64,000 nucleotides of DNA from Clarireedia homoeocarpa (GCA_001465935.1 LNKV01000005.1:62001-126000); one strand, 5' to 3'. Counted from the stretch's first letter, positions 49,240 to 61,214 are shown. Translations and numbers: made by a program. The notes: a model not told the origin generated them from the letters alone.

Positions 49240-50317
49240 TGTTATGAGTACAACGGGTATATAGTTAGGGTGTATAGCCGGAGGAATCATTGTATGGGTT
49301 ACAGTAGGGTATTGGCTTCATGAGGAGCGAAGGATTCATATAGATTCCGCCTGGTAGGTTTTGTGAAAGAGGAAAAGGGAGGGTGGGAGGTAGACTGGTA
49401 GTGTGGTGGTTTTGTGTGTGTGTGAGAGAAAAGGCTGGGTTGGTATCGTGTTGTTTTGGTGTTCGTGTTGGTAAGTGGTGAAGTGGGTAGGTAGTTCTAG
49501 CATTTTTTAATCTGCTTGGAGTGAGTATGTGAGCAGACTTGGTGCGGATTCGGCGTATATGTGAGCAGATTCATCGTGGGTTTTAAGAATTGATGATTAT
49601 CGGATAATGTTATATGATTATATTACATTATTGTGCTCATGGCGATCCTTTCTATATGCTTTGTTGTATTTGTGATTATTAAAGTTGATGTGGGTTGGAT
49701 ATTCAACTTGTGGTATATCATGGAGGAGATGTACTGCGTATAATCTAAGTCTAGAATTATACATTCCATTGATTATGCCCGCCTCTTTTTCCTCAATGAA
49801 TATAGTATGAGTGAAAGATATGATAATACACACACTTGTTTGAGATTTGACTCACCATGAAAAAATGACCACTTAACTTCTGCACATCCACTTCGGTCAG
49901 CATCAGCAAGCAATGCGTAGAGGAACGAACATCTGAATTGTCGATTTTAATCAAACCACTGTAGCGACTGTGCGAGTCGAATAGCTCGCTCGCTCGCCAT
50001 TATCGGGTTGCACGATCAAGCCCGCTCGCTGTTCGGTATTCCAAAGAGGATCCAGAGCCGGCATGGATGTGTATGTATGTCCATGTCGCTAACCAACCTT
50101 CTTTGCGTGAGCAGTAAGCCCGGGTCCACGCACGGGAAGTCGGCAGGGTTCCAGGGTGAGAAGTCGTTGGAGAAGGGGAGGAGGAGTTCGGTTGGTCGTG
50201 CGTCTTTTGGGGGATTGCTGGATTTGGATGGGGATGGGGATGGGGACGGTGTGGTGGCAGGGGGACTGCCGTTGATGGCTGGGTCGGTGGATGGTGAGGT
50301 ATCATGTGCTTGTTTGA
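49240..50317. other. Intergenic region
   Basis: About 1.1 kb between the 3' ends of the isochorismatase-like gene (plus) and the F-box gene (minus). G-rich and GTGT stretches occur near 49380-49490, and a GGATGG repeat at about 50227-50250 lies within a minus-strand open frame (50016-50321) discussed as a possible C-terminal exon of the F-box gene. Confidence 0.5.
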
Positions 50318-51118
50318 TCATATAGTTCTAGAGTTGAATAAAGCGCTTGCGGAAAAGCAGATTACTGTAGCTCTTGCAGGAGGCACTTGTGATGGAAAGT
50401 CTCTGAAGTGGCGAGCATAATCTGGCCAAGCTTGCTCGAACTGCTTCAGTCCGGATGGTACATCATCTTCACATTCGCAGGCGGAAACAATATTGTCTCC
50501 TGATTGTGATTGCAGAGTCTTTACATCCAAGCAGTGAACGACGGATAGTCGGAGGTAATTGGTGGTCCTTTCACCAAAGCGGATGGGTATTGCAAAGTGG
50601 TAGGGCATCTCTCCGTTGAGAGCGATTTGCTTCGCCTTTGGAAAGAGAGCAGGTACGTGGAAACGGTAGTCCCGATATCCTTGCTTCAATTGAAGGTCAA
50701 GGTAGGTTACTCCTTTGAGAAGCCTAAACATCTTGAACGTCTTCTTAACCACTTGCATTATATACGACGTATCATATGTATTCGCGCTTACAGTCCAAGT
50801 GAGCGATTTAACATATTGGCCATACTCTGGATTGCGAAGGATTTGCTTGAGGAATTGTCTTTTGTTTAAAGCTTTTCGATGCTTGACCTGGATCGCTTGG
50901 ACGAAGGTGTGGTTGGTCATGTCAATGGTGTGGTAGATGAGTGGAAGGATGATCGCGCGGAAGTATGTGCATGTTCCGGCGAGTTTGATTAATGTATTCT
51001 TGGGGAGGAGGTCCAAGATCGCCAGATGAATCTCTGTGCTCAGGAGGCGGAAGGTACTCTCGGAAAGAGGATCCTTGGCCGTGGGAGAGAGGGGCAAAGT
51101 GGGCTCCTTGGATGACAT
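50318..51118 (-). CDS. F-box domain protein, about 266 aa
   Basis: Single visible exon. From ATG 51118, residues about 20-65 hold an F-box: LLSTEIHLAILDLLPKNTLI, then KLAGTCTYFRAIILPLIYHT. The rest has LTWTVSANTYD and CLDVKTLQSQSG segments seen in fungal F-box proteins with no named C-terminal repeat. F-box proteins recruit substrates to SCF (Skp1-Cullin-F-box) ubiquitin ligases; no substrate can be named. The frame is open upstream to about 51268 (NQSSLPINSFPGASIS, then KQGKKKKLFHEGFW) but has no ATG there, so an upstream exon is possible. The 3' end may also be different: an open minus-strand frame (50016-50321) starts inside the last codons, preceded by an AG acceptor-like site. Confidence 0.75.
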   Translation of the reverse strand: MSSKEPTLPLSPTAKDPLSESTFRLLSTEIHLAILDLLPKNTLIKLAGTCTYFRAIILPLIYHTIDMTNHTFVQAIQVKHRKALNKRQFLKQILRNPEYGQYVKSLTWTVSANTYDTSYIMQVVKKTFKMFRLLKGVTYLDLQLKQGYRDYRFHVPALFPKAKQIALNGEMPYHFAIPIRFGERTTNYLRLSVVHCLDVKTLQSQSGDNIVSACECEDDVPSGLKQFEQAWPDYARHFRDFPSQVPPARATVICFSASALFNSRTI

Positions 51119-51268
51119 TCTGTCGTATAGTGTGGTGCCAGCATATGAGCTGATTTGCTTTCTCCAGAATCCTTCGTGAAAAAGCTTCTTCTTTTTGCCC
51201 TGTTTTTCATTCGTAGGGGAGATTGAGGCCCCTGGGAATGAATTAATTGGTAAAGACGACTGATTCAA

Positions 51269-51718
51269 CTAAACCTATACACGCGAGGGAGTATAAAATT
51301 TTCTCGGCTTCGAGAATGGAACCGGAAACTAATGTCGATGAGGTACCTCCATCCTCAAGTCACAAGCAGCAGACTACTTAACGGACCCATACCCATACCC
51401 GAGAACACACACAAGACAAGCGTCCAACCTACGCAAGTGCAGTATCCGATGGAGGAGAATTGATAAGTTGAATTTTCGTTCATTCCTATATATTTCCCCA
51501 TCCGTCCATCCGTCCATGTGGATCGAATATAGCCCAAAGAAGAATGGAAATGAAAAGAGCTAATGTAAAAATCAACCGATAAATAAACCAGAATCAAAAA
51601 CAGACTCGGAGGTATCTTTAGCATATAGCCCATAGCGCAGCAGATAGAAATAGCATATGGAAACACGCAGTCGGTGTATAATCTTCCCTTCCCCTCACAA
51701 ATCAACCCCCTTCCGAAC
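51269..51718. other. Intergenic region
   Basis: 450 bp between the F-box gene's open frame and the malic enzyme stop codon. Holds the F-box promoter and malic enzyme 3' flank; no gene seen. Confidence 0.6.
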
Positions 51719-53963
51719 CTACCACCTCGGATCATAAACCTGCTTTTTAATCCACTCCTCCAACGCCACATCCCCCCACTCCTCCCACTCCAACCAACTA
51801 TCCTCACTCACTCCACTAACACCCTCCCTCCTTGCAGTCTTCATAACCTCCCTTGCCACCCTAAGACTCGCGTCCCTGACCCTCTCAATCCTCGGATAAA
51901 TCAATCCCAACATCAACTCTTCCTTATTCAAACACCCACTTAGCGCTTCCGCCGCCGTATAAACCATTAGATCCGTGACTCTCTCCGCCTTCGCCAAAAT
52001 CGCACCCAGGCCCAACCCCGGGAACACATATACATTGTTTCCCTGATTCGGATAATATGTGGTGATGGAGGAATCCGCGTTCTTCATCGTAACTGGGGAG
52101 AACGGTGATCCAGAAGCGAAAATCACCGTCCCATCCGTCCAATGCACTGCCTGCTCAAACGTGCATTCCGCCTTCGTAAGCGGATTACTTAACGGGAAAA
52201 GAATTGGTCGTCTTCCCAAACCGCCCGCATCAACCGAAACTTTCAGCGCGCGGACTACGGATTCCGTGAACACGCCAAAAGTGGCCGTGAGACCGATCAG
52301 TGCCGTTGGTTTTACGTACTCGATGACTTCTTCCAGCGTGCGGAATTGATGGCCGTTATTGTCGGCGCGGGCAAAGATTAGCTTGTGCGAGGCGAGTTTG
52401 TCACCACGATCGCGCGTGACGAGGCCTTTGGTGTCGACAAGCCAGAATTTCTCGCGTGCTTGTTGCTCGGAGAGGCCGCGTCGCGTGTAGTATTCCATGA
52501 CTTGTTTGGCGACGCCAACGCCGGCGGAGCCGGCGCCCATGAATACTAAGCGTTGGTCTTCGATGGGAACGCCGGAGAGGTTTACAGCGCCGATGTAGCT
52601 GTGGGAATGTTAGCGTTGGGCTGTGAGGATGGGATGAGGGAGGAGGGAATGAATTGTTTATCCAATTGCTTACCCTGCTAGTACGACAGCCCCGGTTCCT
52701 TGGATATCATCATTGAAACATTTCTCTTTCTTGTATCGGTCGAGGTACTTGAATGCCTTTTCGGATTCAAAATCTTCGAATTGCACAAGCATGTTTGGAT
52801 ACACTTCCTTAACAGCAGCCATGAATTCATCCATGAATTCTTGTTCAACTACAGGTGAAGGTCGCTTCATGCGTAAACCTAGGTATAAGGGATCACGAAG
52901 GTTCTCTTCATTTGCAGTACCGCAGTCAAGAACGATAGGAAGAGTTTTCTCTGGGTGGATACCAGCTGCACCTGTGTATAGAGCCAACTTGCCGATCTGG
53001 AGGGGTAGATGCGTTAGCCAAGAACTGGGGGATGAGACAACAGACTGGGGAACGAACCGAAATGCCAACTCCATTTACCCCAAGATCTCCCAAGCCAAGA
53101 ATTCGAGATCCATCGGTGACTACACAGATGGAAGGGTCGGGGTATGGCCAATTCCTTAAGATTGTTGTCATGGATTTTCTCTGCTTGATTGAAATGTATA
53201 ATGCTTCTGGTCTAGTGTATAAAGTTGAGTATTGAAGGCAGACATCTCCAATTGTTGGTGTGTATACGAGTGGCATAAGGGTAGCAATATTATCAATTAA
53301 AAGGCGATAGAAAAGGTCGGTATTTTGGGATTTAATGGAGGAAAGGTAGAGGTATTTGTCGAGATTGGTGCCACGGCTATTGATCATTCGCATAGCTCGA
53401 GTACATTGTGTTTCCAGGCTCTCTAGGACGTGAGGAACAAGTCCGGTAAGGTTTTTGGTGATTCTTTCTTCGGGAGTAAAGGAGGTGCCTGAAGACAAGT
53501 TAGTCAGACTTTCTTGCAAAACACCTGGGGGCATCATGCCTTTATTCCACGCAGGTTCACGAAGAACCTGATATCCGCCAGCGGTAGTTTTGGGAACATA
53601 TTCGGTTGTGGAGTACTGCTTGATGGTTCCATAGTGGTCTTGGGCATAACCTTTCAGGTGGTCAAGAGAGGACTGCTTCATGGCAGCTTCAATCGCCGCA
53701 ATATCAATACTTCCAAGAGGATTCATGCCTGTATTTCTTCGACTGGTCGAAATGGAAATTCTTTTGCTGATGGTGGTAGAAGATGAACGGCTTCCTACAG
53801 AATATGGAGAAGAAGAACGTGGAGAGAAAGAACGAGGAGTATTAGGAGTCCCAACTTCGGAACTGGAAGTGCTGTAATTATAAGAGGCCATTTGGGTTGG
53901 GGTTGAGGGTAAAAGGGAAAGATTAGAGATATAGCGGGAGAGGGTCTTGGGAAATGTCAACAT
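51719..53963 (-). CDS. Malic enzyme (NAD(P)-dependent), 702 aa
   Basis: Exons 53058-53963, 52674-52996 and 51719-52598; introns of 61 and 75 bp, joins in frame. The family signatures are in order: LMPLVYTPTIGDVCLQYS, GLGDLGVNGVGIS joined to IGKLALYTGAAGI, VLDCGTANEENLRDPLYLGL, CFNDDIQGTGAVVLAGYIGA, MGAGSAGVGVA (dinucleotide-binding Gly-rich loop) and GLTATFGVFTESVVRAL. It oxidatively decarboxylates malate to pyruvate and CO2, supplying NADH or NADPH. The coenzyme cannot be told by eye. The protein starts MLTFPKTLSRYISNLSLLPS, which is basic/amphipathic and could be a mitochondrial presequence; a second ATG (MASYNYSTSSSEVG, residue 25) would give a cytosolic form. Residues about 25-85 are Ser/Arg-rich and extra relative to many homologues. 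Confidence 0.95.
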
Positions 53964-56224
53964 GATATGGGCTGTTGCTCCGAGCTACCTTTATGTGGAC
54001 ACACCTTGGAATCCCCTGTGAGTAGTCCAGGATGTTGCGGAAAGCGCTTCGAAATGGGAATATTTGAGGGGAATTTGTAACAGCATGCCTGCAAGTTTCG
54101 TTGGGGTTTCAATTCATCCGAAGGACATCGGACATACCTGGATGCTCGCACTGACCGGGACGATGGAATTGACATGGTAGCACAAAAGGGATGAACAGCA
54201 GGTCAACCAGTAAGAGGAAGAAGGAAATAAGTGTACCCGCTAATCGGGTCGCGGGATGTGGAGCAGCACTTGCTGTGCAGTAAGTACGAGGTAGTTAGGG
54301 TACCGGCTGACCCTTGGGAATCTTTTGAGGTTTCTGGGATGTACAACGTAACTGTGTGGGTAATGAAAGAGGCGGTATTACGGATGTCCGTACAGTGAAT
54401 CGTGGGAAAGTTCACGATGGTTGCTGGTCGACGGTGATGGTGATGGCGGGGGTTAGGGGTGAGGGTGAGGGTGAGGGTGATCGCAAACCGATGGAAGCAC
54501 ACAATCCTACCAGTGCATCTGAGCTAGCATTGAGATTTCCAAGTACAGGCCCGTCGTCGCAGCCTTGTACATTCAATGTTCCTCCTTGATAGAAAAGGCG
54601 TTGTTCGGTTGGAAGAGGAAGAGGAAGCGGAAAGGATGAAGATGTTGAGTCCCGAACGCAAATGCCATCCCACCCCCTTCTCGCTTGTTAATTTCGGCCT
54701 TTGACAGATGTGGCCCAAAAAAGCAATTCAGCCTTGTCAGCCTTTTTCCCAACCCCAGTTTTACCCAATTCGGCAGGGGATGTCACGCGTTGTCGGCTTT
54801 TAGCCCAGGATTATTTCCACTTCTTCCGTTCTGCTCCGACTCTTCGACTCCTTGGCCTCGGTTGCTCGTTGCCCGTTGCCCCTTCATATGTTTTCCTCTT
54901 ACAGAGAGCTTCGTAATCTTACAATGTTTTCCTCTTACAGAGAGCTTCGTAATCTTACCATGTCTTCTTCTTGCAGCGAGCTTCGTACAACTCAATGTCT
55001 TCATTTGTGTTTCTCATCTGGTACGTTGGAATGGAGGTTCCTGAAACAGGACACAGCATGCTGGTGGTTTGGTTTGACTAGCAAATCGCTCCCCCTCAAC
55101 AACCTCTGCTCTCCACGCTGCCGACCATTGGTATTGGTATACTGTGGTACGAAATACCTCAAAGTAAGACTTACCTACAGCAGTCGGCAGCAGGCAAGTG
55201 GAGATCACCCGTTTTTAATCCATAAAAAGCAAAATCACCAAAGGCCTAATCGTCGGCGTTTAACTTACATCTTACGGCATCCAGCCACGGCGATATTGAA
55301 GACATTGAACACGAGATCAATTCAATTCTTTTGAGCAAAGTTAAAATGTTTCACAAAATCCGGTCCACATTGGATTCTATCCCGTGCCAATTTCCAATTC
55401 CTTTTTCCGTGGTGCTTCCAGAACGATGTTCTTTGTTGTTCCTTTTCTCATCGATTATCAAATTGTCATGCCGCCTATATGTTCTTGGGCATGGCCATGT
55501 CAACGTTGGCACAGACACAAAATCGAGTCAAGCATTTCGCATATCTCATGCACTCCACGTTAGACTATTGAAAGACGATGAATCAACAAGTTGCCTCACT
55601 ACGAGGGTGCTTTAAAGATCATCATCCTGCCGTGTATCAAGAATGTAAGCTTTCGTCGCAAGTCTTCCCTCAGATCCTACCCCATACAAATTATCCCAAC
55701 ATATAAAACCCTTGTTATGACAGGTGACAGGATTTGCATGTCCACCTATTGATGTTGGTGTTGAGATTTGTGGCGTCGAGGGCGCTCAAATCTCGATTTG
55801 TTGTGGAAAAGTATATGTGCGTATACACGGCGCATCATCTCATCGCTGCAAGAGCTGAGCATCACCGCCACCAAATAATACTTCGTCGGACTTCGGACTC
55901 GCGAACGAAAAAGAATAGGATCAGGGTTTCTCAAACGAGTTTCAGCCTTGCTTACTCCTACGGATGCATGTATTGAAAGGTTTGACAATCCTTGAGGTTC
56001 CGAAAATGATGACATGAAGAAGTAAGTTGGCACCGCTCTGCGAACACACACATGTTACTTCCCCAGGTGTCCGTCTCCCACTTCATTGTTATACTACTGA
56101 GGTCAGGTTGAAGTTCCGGAATCGAAGTCATGTGATCATCACGTTACTTCGTTTCCATTGATTCAGCCAACCCAGAAGGTCGCTCGATTTCATTCGAGGC
56201 AGTCATACTATCAGTCGCCTCTTC
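53964..56224. other. Intergenic region with a 36-bp tandem repeat
   Basis: About 2.3 kb. It holds the malic enzyme promoter. A GGGTGA array (about 54455-54481) and a 36-bp tandem repeat (54888-54994) are the only structures I see; short plus-strand ORFs around 54852-55615 show no domain. Confidence 0.5.
54888..54994 (+). repeat. 36-bp tandem repeat, three copies
   Basis: Copies at 54888-54923, 54924-54959 (one change) and 54960-54994 (diverged, 35 bp). Each starts ATGTTTTCCTCTTACAGAGA or a variant; since 36 is divisible by 3, the copies encode MFSSYRELRNLT repeats in one frame. Confidence 0.88.
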
Positions 56225-56231
56225 TATAAAA
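56225..56231 (+). promoter_or_regulatory. Possible TATA element of the protease pseudogene
   Basis: TATAAAA lies 229 bp upstream of the protease-like ATG at 56460. Only the position and consensus support this. Confidence 0.3.
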
Positions 56232-56459
56232 CGGCAGAGAGGATACTAATCTTCAATGGCTATCCTCAAACATTCATAAGTTCTCTTTCATTATCATCAC
56301 TTCCAATCTGAAGGCAGATTTCGACTATGAGTCTAAACGATGAGTCCAATGAAAGATGTTTCGATTTTGCAGCACAATACAATGATATTGTAATTTCCAA
56401 TGTCTTGAATTTGAATTATTTCTTCGTCATACATGAACTTGATTAATCTGCTGCATATC

Positions 56460-57400
56460 ATGAAAGTCTATCTATGGTTCGTTCCCATCGCTGTAGGGTG
56501 CGCCCAGGCTAGAAATTCCTTTACACTACCAATTCACACGTCCACAATATCCCCACAAGAGTTATAGCGATGCCAAAGCTCCCAGAGCGATATATTCTCG
56601 TGCGATCAAGTCACAAGTTCCTATTGATCACCAAGAGTTCGATGGACCTTGACCCTTGAGGCTGCCTATCGCCGTGTGTTGATTGAAGCGATCTAACATT
56701 GAAAGAAAACTGGTAATAACAAACATTTTTCCAATAATTATTCCCAATACATAGCCAGCGTTCAAGTCGGAACACCACCGCAAGAGTTTCGGGCAGTTAT
56801 AGATCTTACGTGGCAGGCTCCGTGCCATTGAGTTAATGGAAACAAATACTAACCTTCACAGATCCTCGCTCTTCTTGCCTGCTATAGATCGTAGTGCCAG
56901 CAAACATGCCACTTTACAACTATGTAATTCCACCGCTTCCAGTACATGTCTCATAGAGGGAACCCGAACTTATACTCATCACGTCCTACTTTTCATCGCC
57001 GGATACGGAATCGAAGGCTTCGACACCCTCACTCTCCCATTCGCGAATTCATCCACAGGGAAACACCTTATCCTTTCGAACCAATCCTTTACCGAGTTGA
57101 AGTACCATCAGAGTTCATATGAGGATGGCATGGACTTTTTCGATGCCGCACTGGGTTAAGTTCTGGAAAAGCCTCTGTAAAAGAATTCAACCCATAGCCG
57201 TGGACCGCAAGACCAGATAATCTCATCTCCCCATTCCGCACCATAGTAGAGAGCAACACATTAGATGCCCACCAATTCACCCTTCAGCTCCCTCTCAATG
57301 ATATCTCGCCCGGCCATCTGGTATTCGGCTCATCCCCAGATCCCCAAATCAACAGTACCCTCCATGCACTCTTTTCCGCCAACCCGAGGCCTGCACTATT
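56460..57400 (+). pseudogene. Secreted aspartic protease (family A1) pseudogene
   Basis: A decayed gene with readable parts in several frames. ATG 56460 opens MKVYLWFVPIAVGCAQA, a clear signal peptide, followed by a short pro-segment that breaks at a stop near 56561. The propeptide continues in a shifted frame (SDAKAPRAIYSRAIKSQVPI). After another break, 56718-56821 encodes QYIASVQVGTPPQEFRAVID, the N-terminal lobe motif. The catalytic triplet region reads D-L-T-W rather than D-T-G-S. A short intron with a TACTAAC branch site (56822-56861) joins to LFLPAIDRSAS and on to GYGIEGFDTLTLPFANSS and DGMDFFDAALG. A frameshift follows, then LISPFRTIVESNTLDAHQFT and GHLVFGSSPDPQINST in the next frame. 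The second catalytic Asp is not found, and the 3' end dissolves into C/T-rich DNA. Confidence 0.75.
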
Positions 57401-59000
57401 GAAGCCCATTCGCTTCAACCCCAACCCCAACCTCACTCCTCCCAAACTCCAATCCCTCCATCATCTTCAATACCTCCCTCACACACCATCCCATCTTATC
57501 CACTTGATGACCAGCCAGCTACCCATCTATCCATCCATCCATCATCGCCTCCCCCACCTCCCTCCCTCCCCCAAGCCATCCGCGCTCCCCTCCCCCTCCA
57601 ACGCAGCTCCTGCTCCTGCTCCTGCGACTAAAACCCTCATATCACCTCCTCACAGGCCCCCCAACATCATCGCCCAGACCAGTAACAGCACGATCCAGCT
57701 TAAAGGAGAAGAAGAACCCAAAACCCTAACCCTAACAGAACGAGGATCCGGACGAAACCGTACCGCGCAAGGAAGGAAGGAATGAATGAATGGAGAACAG
57801 CCGGAGAAAGAGGTTGAGGAATGTGGTTGGTTTTCCTTGGTTGAGGGTGAAGATACCGCCGATGCTGAGACGGGATTAGGAGGGGGTAGTGTGGATGATG
57901 GGGGGTGGAAGGATGGATGGATGGATGGGGGGGGGGGGGTTTTGTTGTGTTAGGGAGGGCGGTTTTGAGGGGGGGGAGGAGGGTTGGTTTAGTTGTGAGT
58001 TTTATTTTTTTATTCTTATTCTTTTATTATTTTTCTCAGCGGGAGGGTGTTTGTTGGTTGAACTCTTTTACCGACTTGATTGTGTGGTGAGAGAGACGGG
58101 ATAGGATTGATAGTCTGGTTATGTATAGCGCTGGTTTACGAATTCAGTTTAAGACGGATATATATATATACATATACGAGTTTGCAAAAACTTTGAGCTG
58201 CTGTGTCTTGCAGATGTGTGTGTGTGGGTGTGTCGATATTGGTCTACTAAATTATAGGAAGGGAGCGAGACGGATTTTGATGAATTGGGAGTTTGTGATG
58301 CTGAATGAATGGATGAATGGATGGGTGAGTGAGTGAGTGAGTAGGTGCGTGGGTTTATGTAACTGGGTATTTATTTACATATGCGCGGGGTGGAATTGGG
58401 ATGAGAGACAAGAAGAGAGGAGCTGAGATGAGGTGAGGGGGTTGGAGAATCAATGGATGGATAGGGGGATAGGGGCATGGATATAGAGAGATAGTGTTTA
58501 GTTCAGAGGGTCTTGAGTTGAGATAGGTAGATATGTAGATAGATGATTTCTGACGTCTAATGCATGCACTGACTCGCCATGATATCAGGTAGATAAATAG
58601 GCCGAAAACTGATGAAATAGGTAGAACGGGAAGTAGAAGCAGGAGAACTAGTTTAATTTGTATATATCCCATATAAATCTAGGTATCTGGTCAACCACCA
58701 TCCAGTAGAGTGAGTGTTCTATGCATTGCGCGCGAGGTTTGCTGACGAAAACGCATGGGATTGTCTTGTTTGCTAAGTAGGCACGGTATGAGTTCTGCTA
58801 GAGGTTTTTATTTAAGGTGTTGGTCGAGGTGTTATCGGTGTGGTGTGGTGTGGTGTGGTTGTTTTATGTATTGATTGGGTGTGCTGGAGGGTGTATATGG
58901 TGTTTGGGGAGGTGGGCTGTCGGGTGGGTAGAAGGGAGGGGGGGTTGAGAGGGAGAGATTGGGAGGGAGAAAGGAATATTGAGAAGGCGAGAAGGAGATT

Positions 59001-59117
59001 GAGGGAGCGAGGGAGTGAGGGAGCGAGGGAGTGAGGGAGTGAGGGAGTGAGGGAGTGAGGGAGTGAGGGAGTGAGGGAGTGAGAGAGTGAGGGAGTGAGA
59101 GAGTGAGGGAGTGAGGA
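59001..59117. repeat. GAGGGAGT octanucleotide minisatellite
   Basis: About fourteen copies of GAGGGAGT with GAGGGAGC and GAGAGAGT variants; purine-only on the plus strand. Confidence 0.9.
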
Positions 59118-59620
59118 ACAGGGGGAATGGGGGAGATTGACAGGGAGAGAGGGAGGTTGAGGGAGAGACCTGGAGTGAATGAGAGGCCTGGAGTGAGTAT
59201 ATGTCCAAGTGAAGTTAAACGGAGTAGGAAGAGATGCTGGGTTTGAAGGAGACGGAGGAATTGTAAGGTGTACGTGAAGATGAGGATCAGGTAGCCGTAC
59301 GATATGTATGTAGTATGAAAACGAAGCCACTTGTATAGACAGCTAGCGTATAAGGCGCATAAGTGCAGAAGACCGAGCTGTCGTCTGGAGTAAGATATCA
59401 CTAGGCAGCATTTTACAGGGAGTAAATAGTAGGAATCTAATCGGCGAAGTAGGTGGTGCCGCGCCGGTGGGTCGAGTAAGAGTGGTATTGTAGCGTGCTT
59501 GATAATTGGGGCGGAGATTTGGGATAATGTAAGATGGTTGTCGGGGAATTATCAGTTGGTGTAGATGATGGCTTGGGCTAGCTAGGTGTCTGGGAAGGAG
59601 AAGCAGGGAAAGTATGTCGG

Positions 59621-59671
59621 TCTAGAACGGGATGCCAGTCTGGAATGGGATGCCAGTCTGGAATGGGATGT
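59621..59671. repeat. 18-bp tandem repeat
   Basis: Three copies of GGGATGCCAGTCTGGAAT or a near variant. Confidence 0.8.
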
Positions 59672-60923
59672 CGCTTGGTAGATAACGGTATTTATGCTTG
59701 GGAAGGATAACGGGAACTGAGATAACGATAGAGGTAGTATTATAGAGTCGCAGAAGACTAGCTTGGGTATAGTCTGACCGTAGTATCTGGTACTTTCGGC
59801 AGAGTAGTAGATACGTCGTATGTTGTATGTACTGTATACAGCTGAGCCACGAGAATATATTGGATGAAGAGATAGTCAATAGCTCTGTGATGAAAGTAAG
59901 ATCTTACATGACAGCACGTGCGGTCAGGTGGATGATACATGTGTGTACCCAGTGGCCAATGCTTATAACGACGGTAAGGTTCTTGATTGAAACCCCCTGC
60001 TGTGAGACAGTAGTAGGCAACATCATATTATCACTTACTGCTCAGTAAGTAACTGTCTGGGCGTCGGTAAGCTATATATATACGCAGCATACGGTGCATG
60101 ATATCAATGCACGAAACTATGGCGCAAGTTACAATGACTGAGAAAGCGAGAGCGAAAGCGAGACACCTATAGTTCTACTTCGTATCGTGGGCTCAGCTGC
60201 GGAATTAGGAAGATTGATGCGATTACCTTTCCGGCCATGTCAACGGAGATGAAGAGCTATAGGCCAGTTACTTATGTAGGTCCCTTGCTAGTGGAAGACG
60301 TCTGTACTGTATGAGTAGGCAACGAGCAATCAATTATGTCGTGGTGGTTGTTGCGGATTACCTGATGGAGCAATGCAACAATGCCACAATGCAACTTGTT
60401 GTTCATAGACTGCCGATCTGGCACGTCTGGGTATCCATGGCGCGTGTGATTTCAACAAACGACACAAGAGAAGTATCTGCAGTGGGATGAGAGATGACAA
60501 ATTTATGTAAAGGGAATATAAAAGCAAAAGGCCATGCGTAGTTTAAGATTAATGAAGAGGAAAATCCATTCCGCACTTGGATGAGGTTCAAAATGCTGGA
60601 GCCTAGTTCGGGGGGGGGAGGGAGGCGAGAGGCGAGAAGCGAGCGGCGAGCGGCGGCGTGAAGAAAAAGGAAATCGGCGTGAGAGGCGTGAGAGGCACGA
60701 GGGATAGGACAAAAGGTAGCCGCCTGGTCGGGATTGAGAGGGAAGAGGTGAGTTTGGGGTGGTGGATGTGGATTTGGATTTGGTGGAGGGTAGGATTTTG
60801 ACATAAGTTTACTCGAAGAGATCTACGAAGTATGGGCAGGGGAATAGGGGGGGGAATAGGCATGAGACAGGAATGCGATAGGAATGGAACAGGAATGGAA
60901 CAGGAATGGGCAAGCGTGAATGA

Positions 60924-60971
60924 GAAGAATGCGATAAGTAAGACTTGCAGAAGAATGCGATAAGTAAGACT
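60924..60971. repeat. 25-bp tandem duplication
   Basis: The unit gaagaatgcgataagtaaga (plus ctt and linker) occurs twice in tandem. Confidence 0.75.
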
Positions 60972-61160
60972 TAGACATTCTTTACCGCAAGTTACCAGCT
61001 GGAAGGATACGTCCTCCCGGAAGCCAGGTACAGGTCGGATTGACGATCCGGGGAAATGAGCAAGTAAACAAAGCGACTGGAGGTAAACATGCACACTGGA
61101 GGTAAACACACACATCCACACATCCACAGTCAATGCAACTCCTCAGCCAAGCAATTGACA

Positions 61161-61214
61161 GCCCAGAGTCCCAGAGTCCCAGAGTCCCAGAGTCCCAAAG
61201 TCCCAAAGTCCCAA
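61161..61214. repeat. CCCAGAGT/CCCAAAGT array
   Basis: About six copies of a 9-bp unit, CCCAGAGTC then CCCAAAGTC. Confidence 0.85.

Noticed and set aside
59001..59117. CRISPR-like regular repeats
   Set aside because: Units are contiguous with no unique spacers; they are minisatellites in a eukaryotic genome.
58812..59401. Overlapping minus-strand ORFs rich in PSLPHSLT
   Set aside because: Translations of the GAGGGAGT array in different frames.
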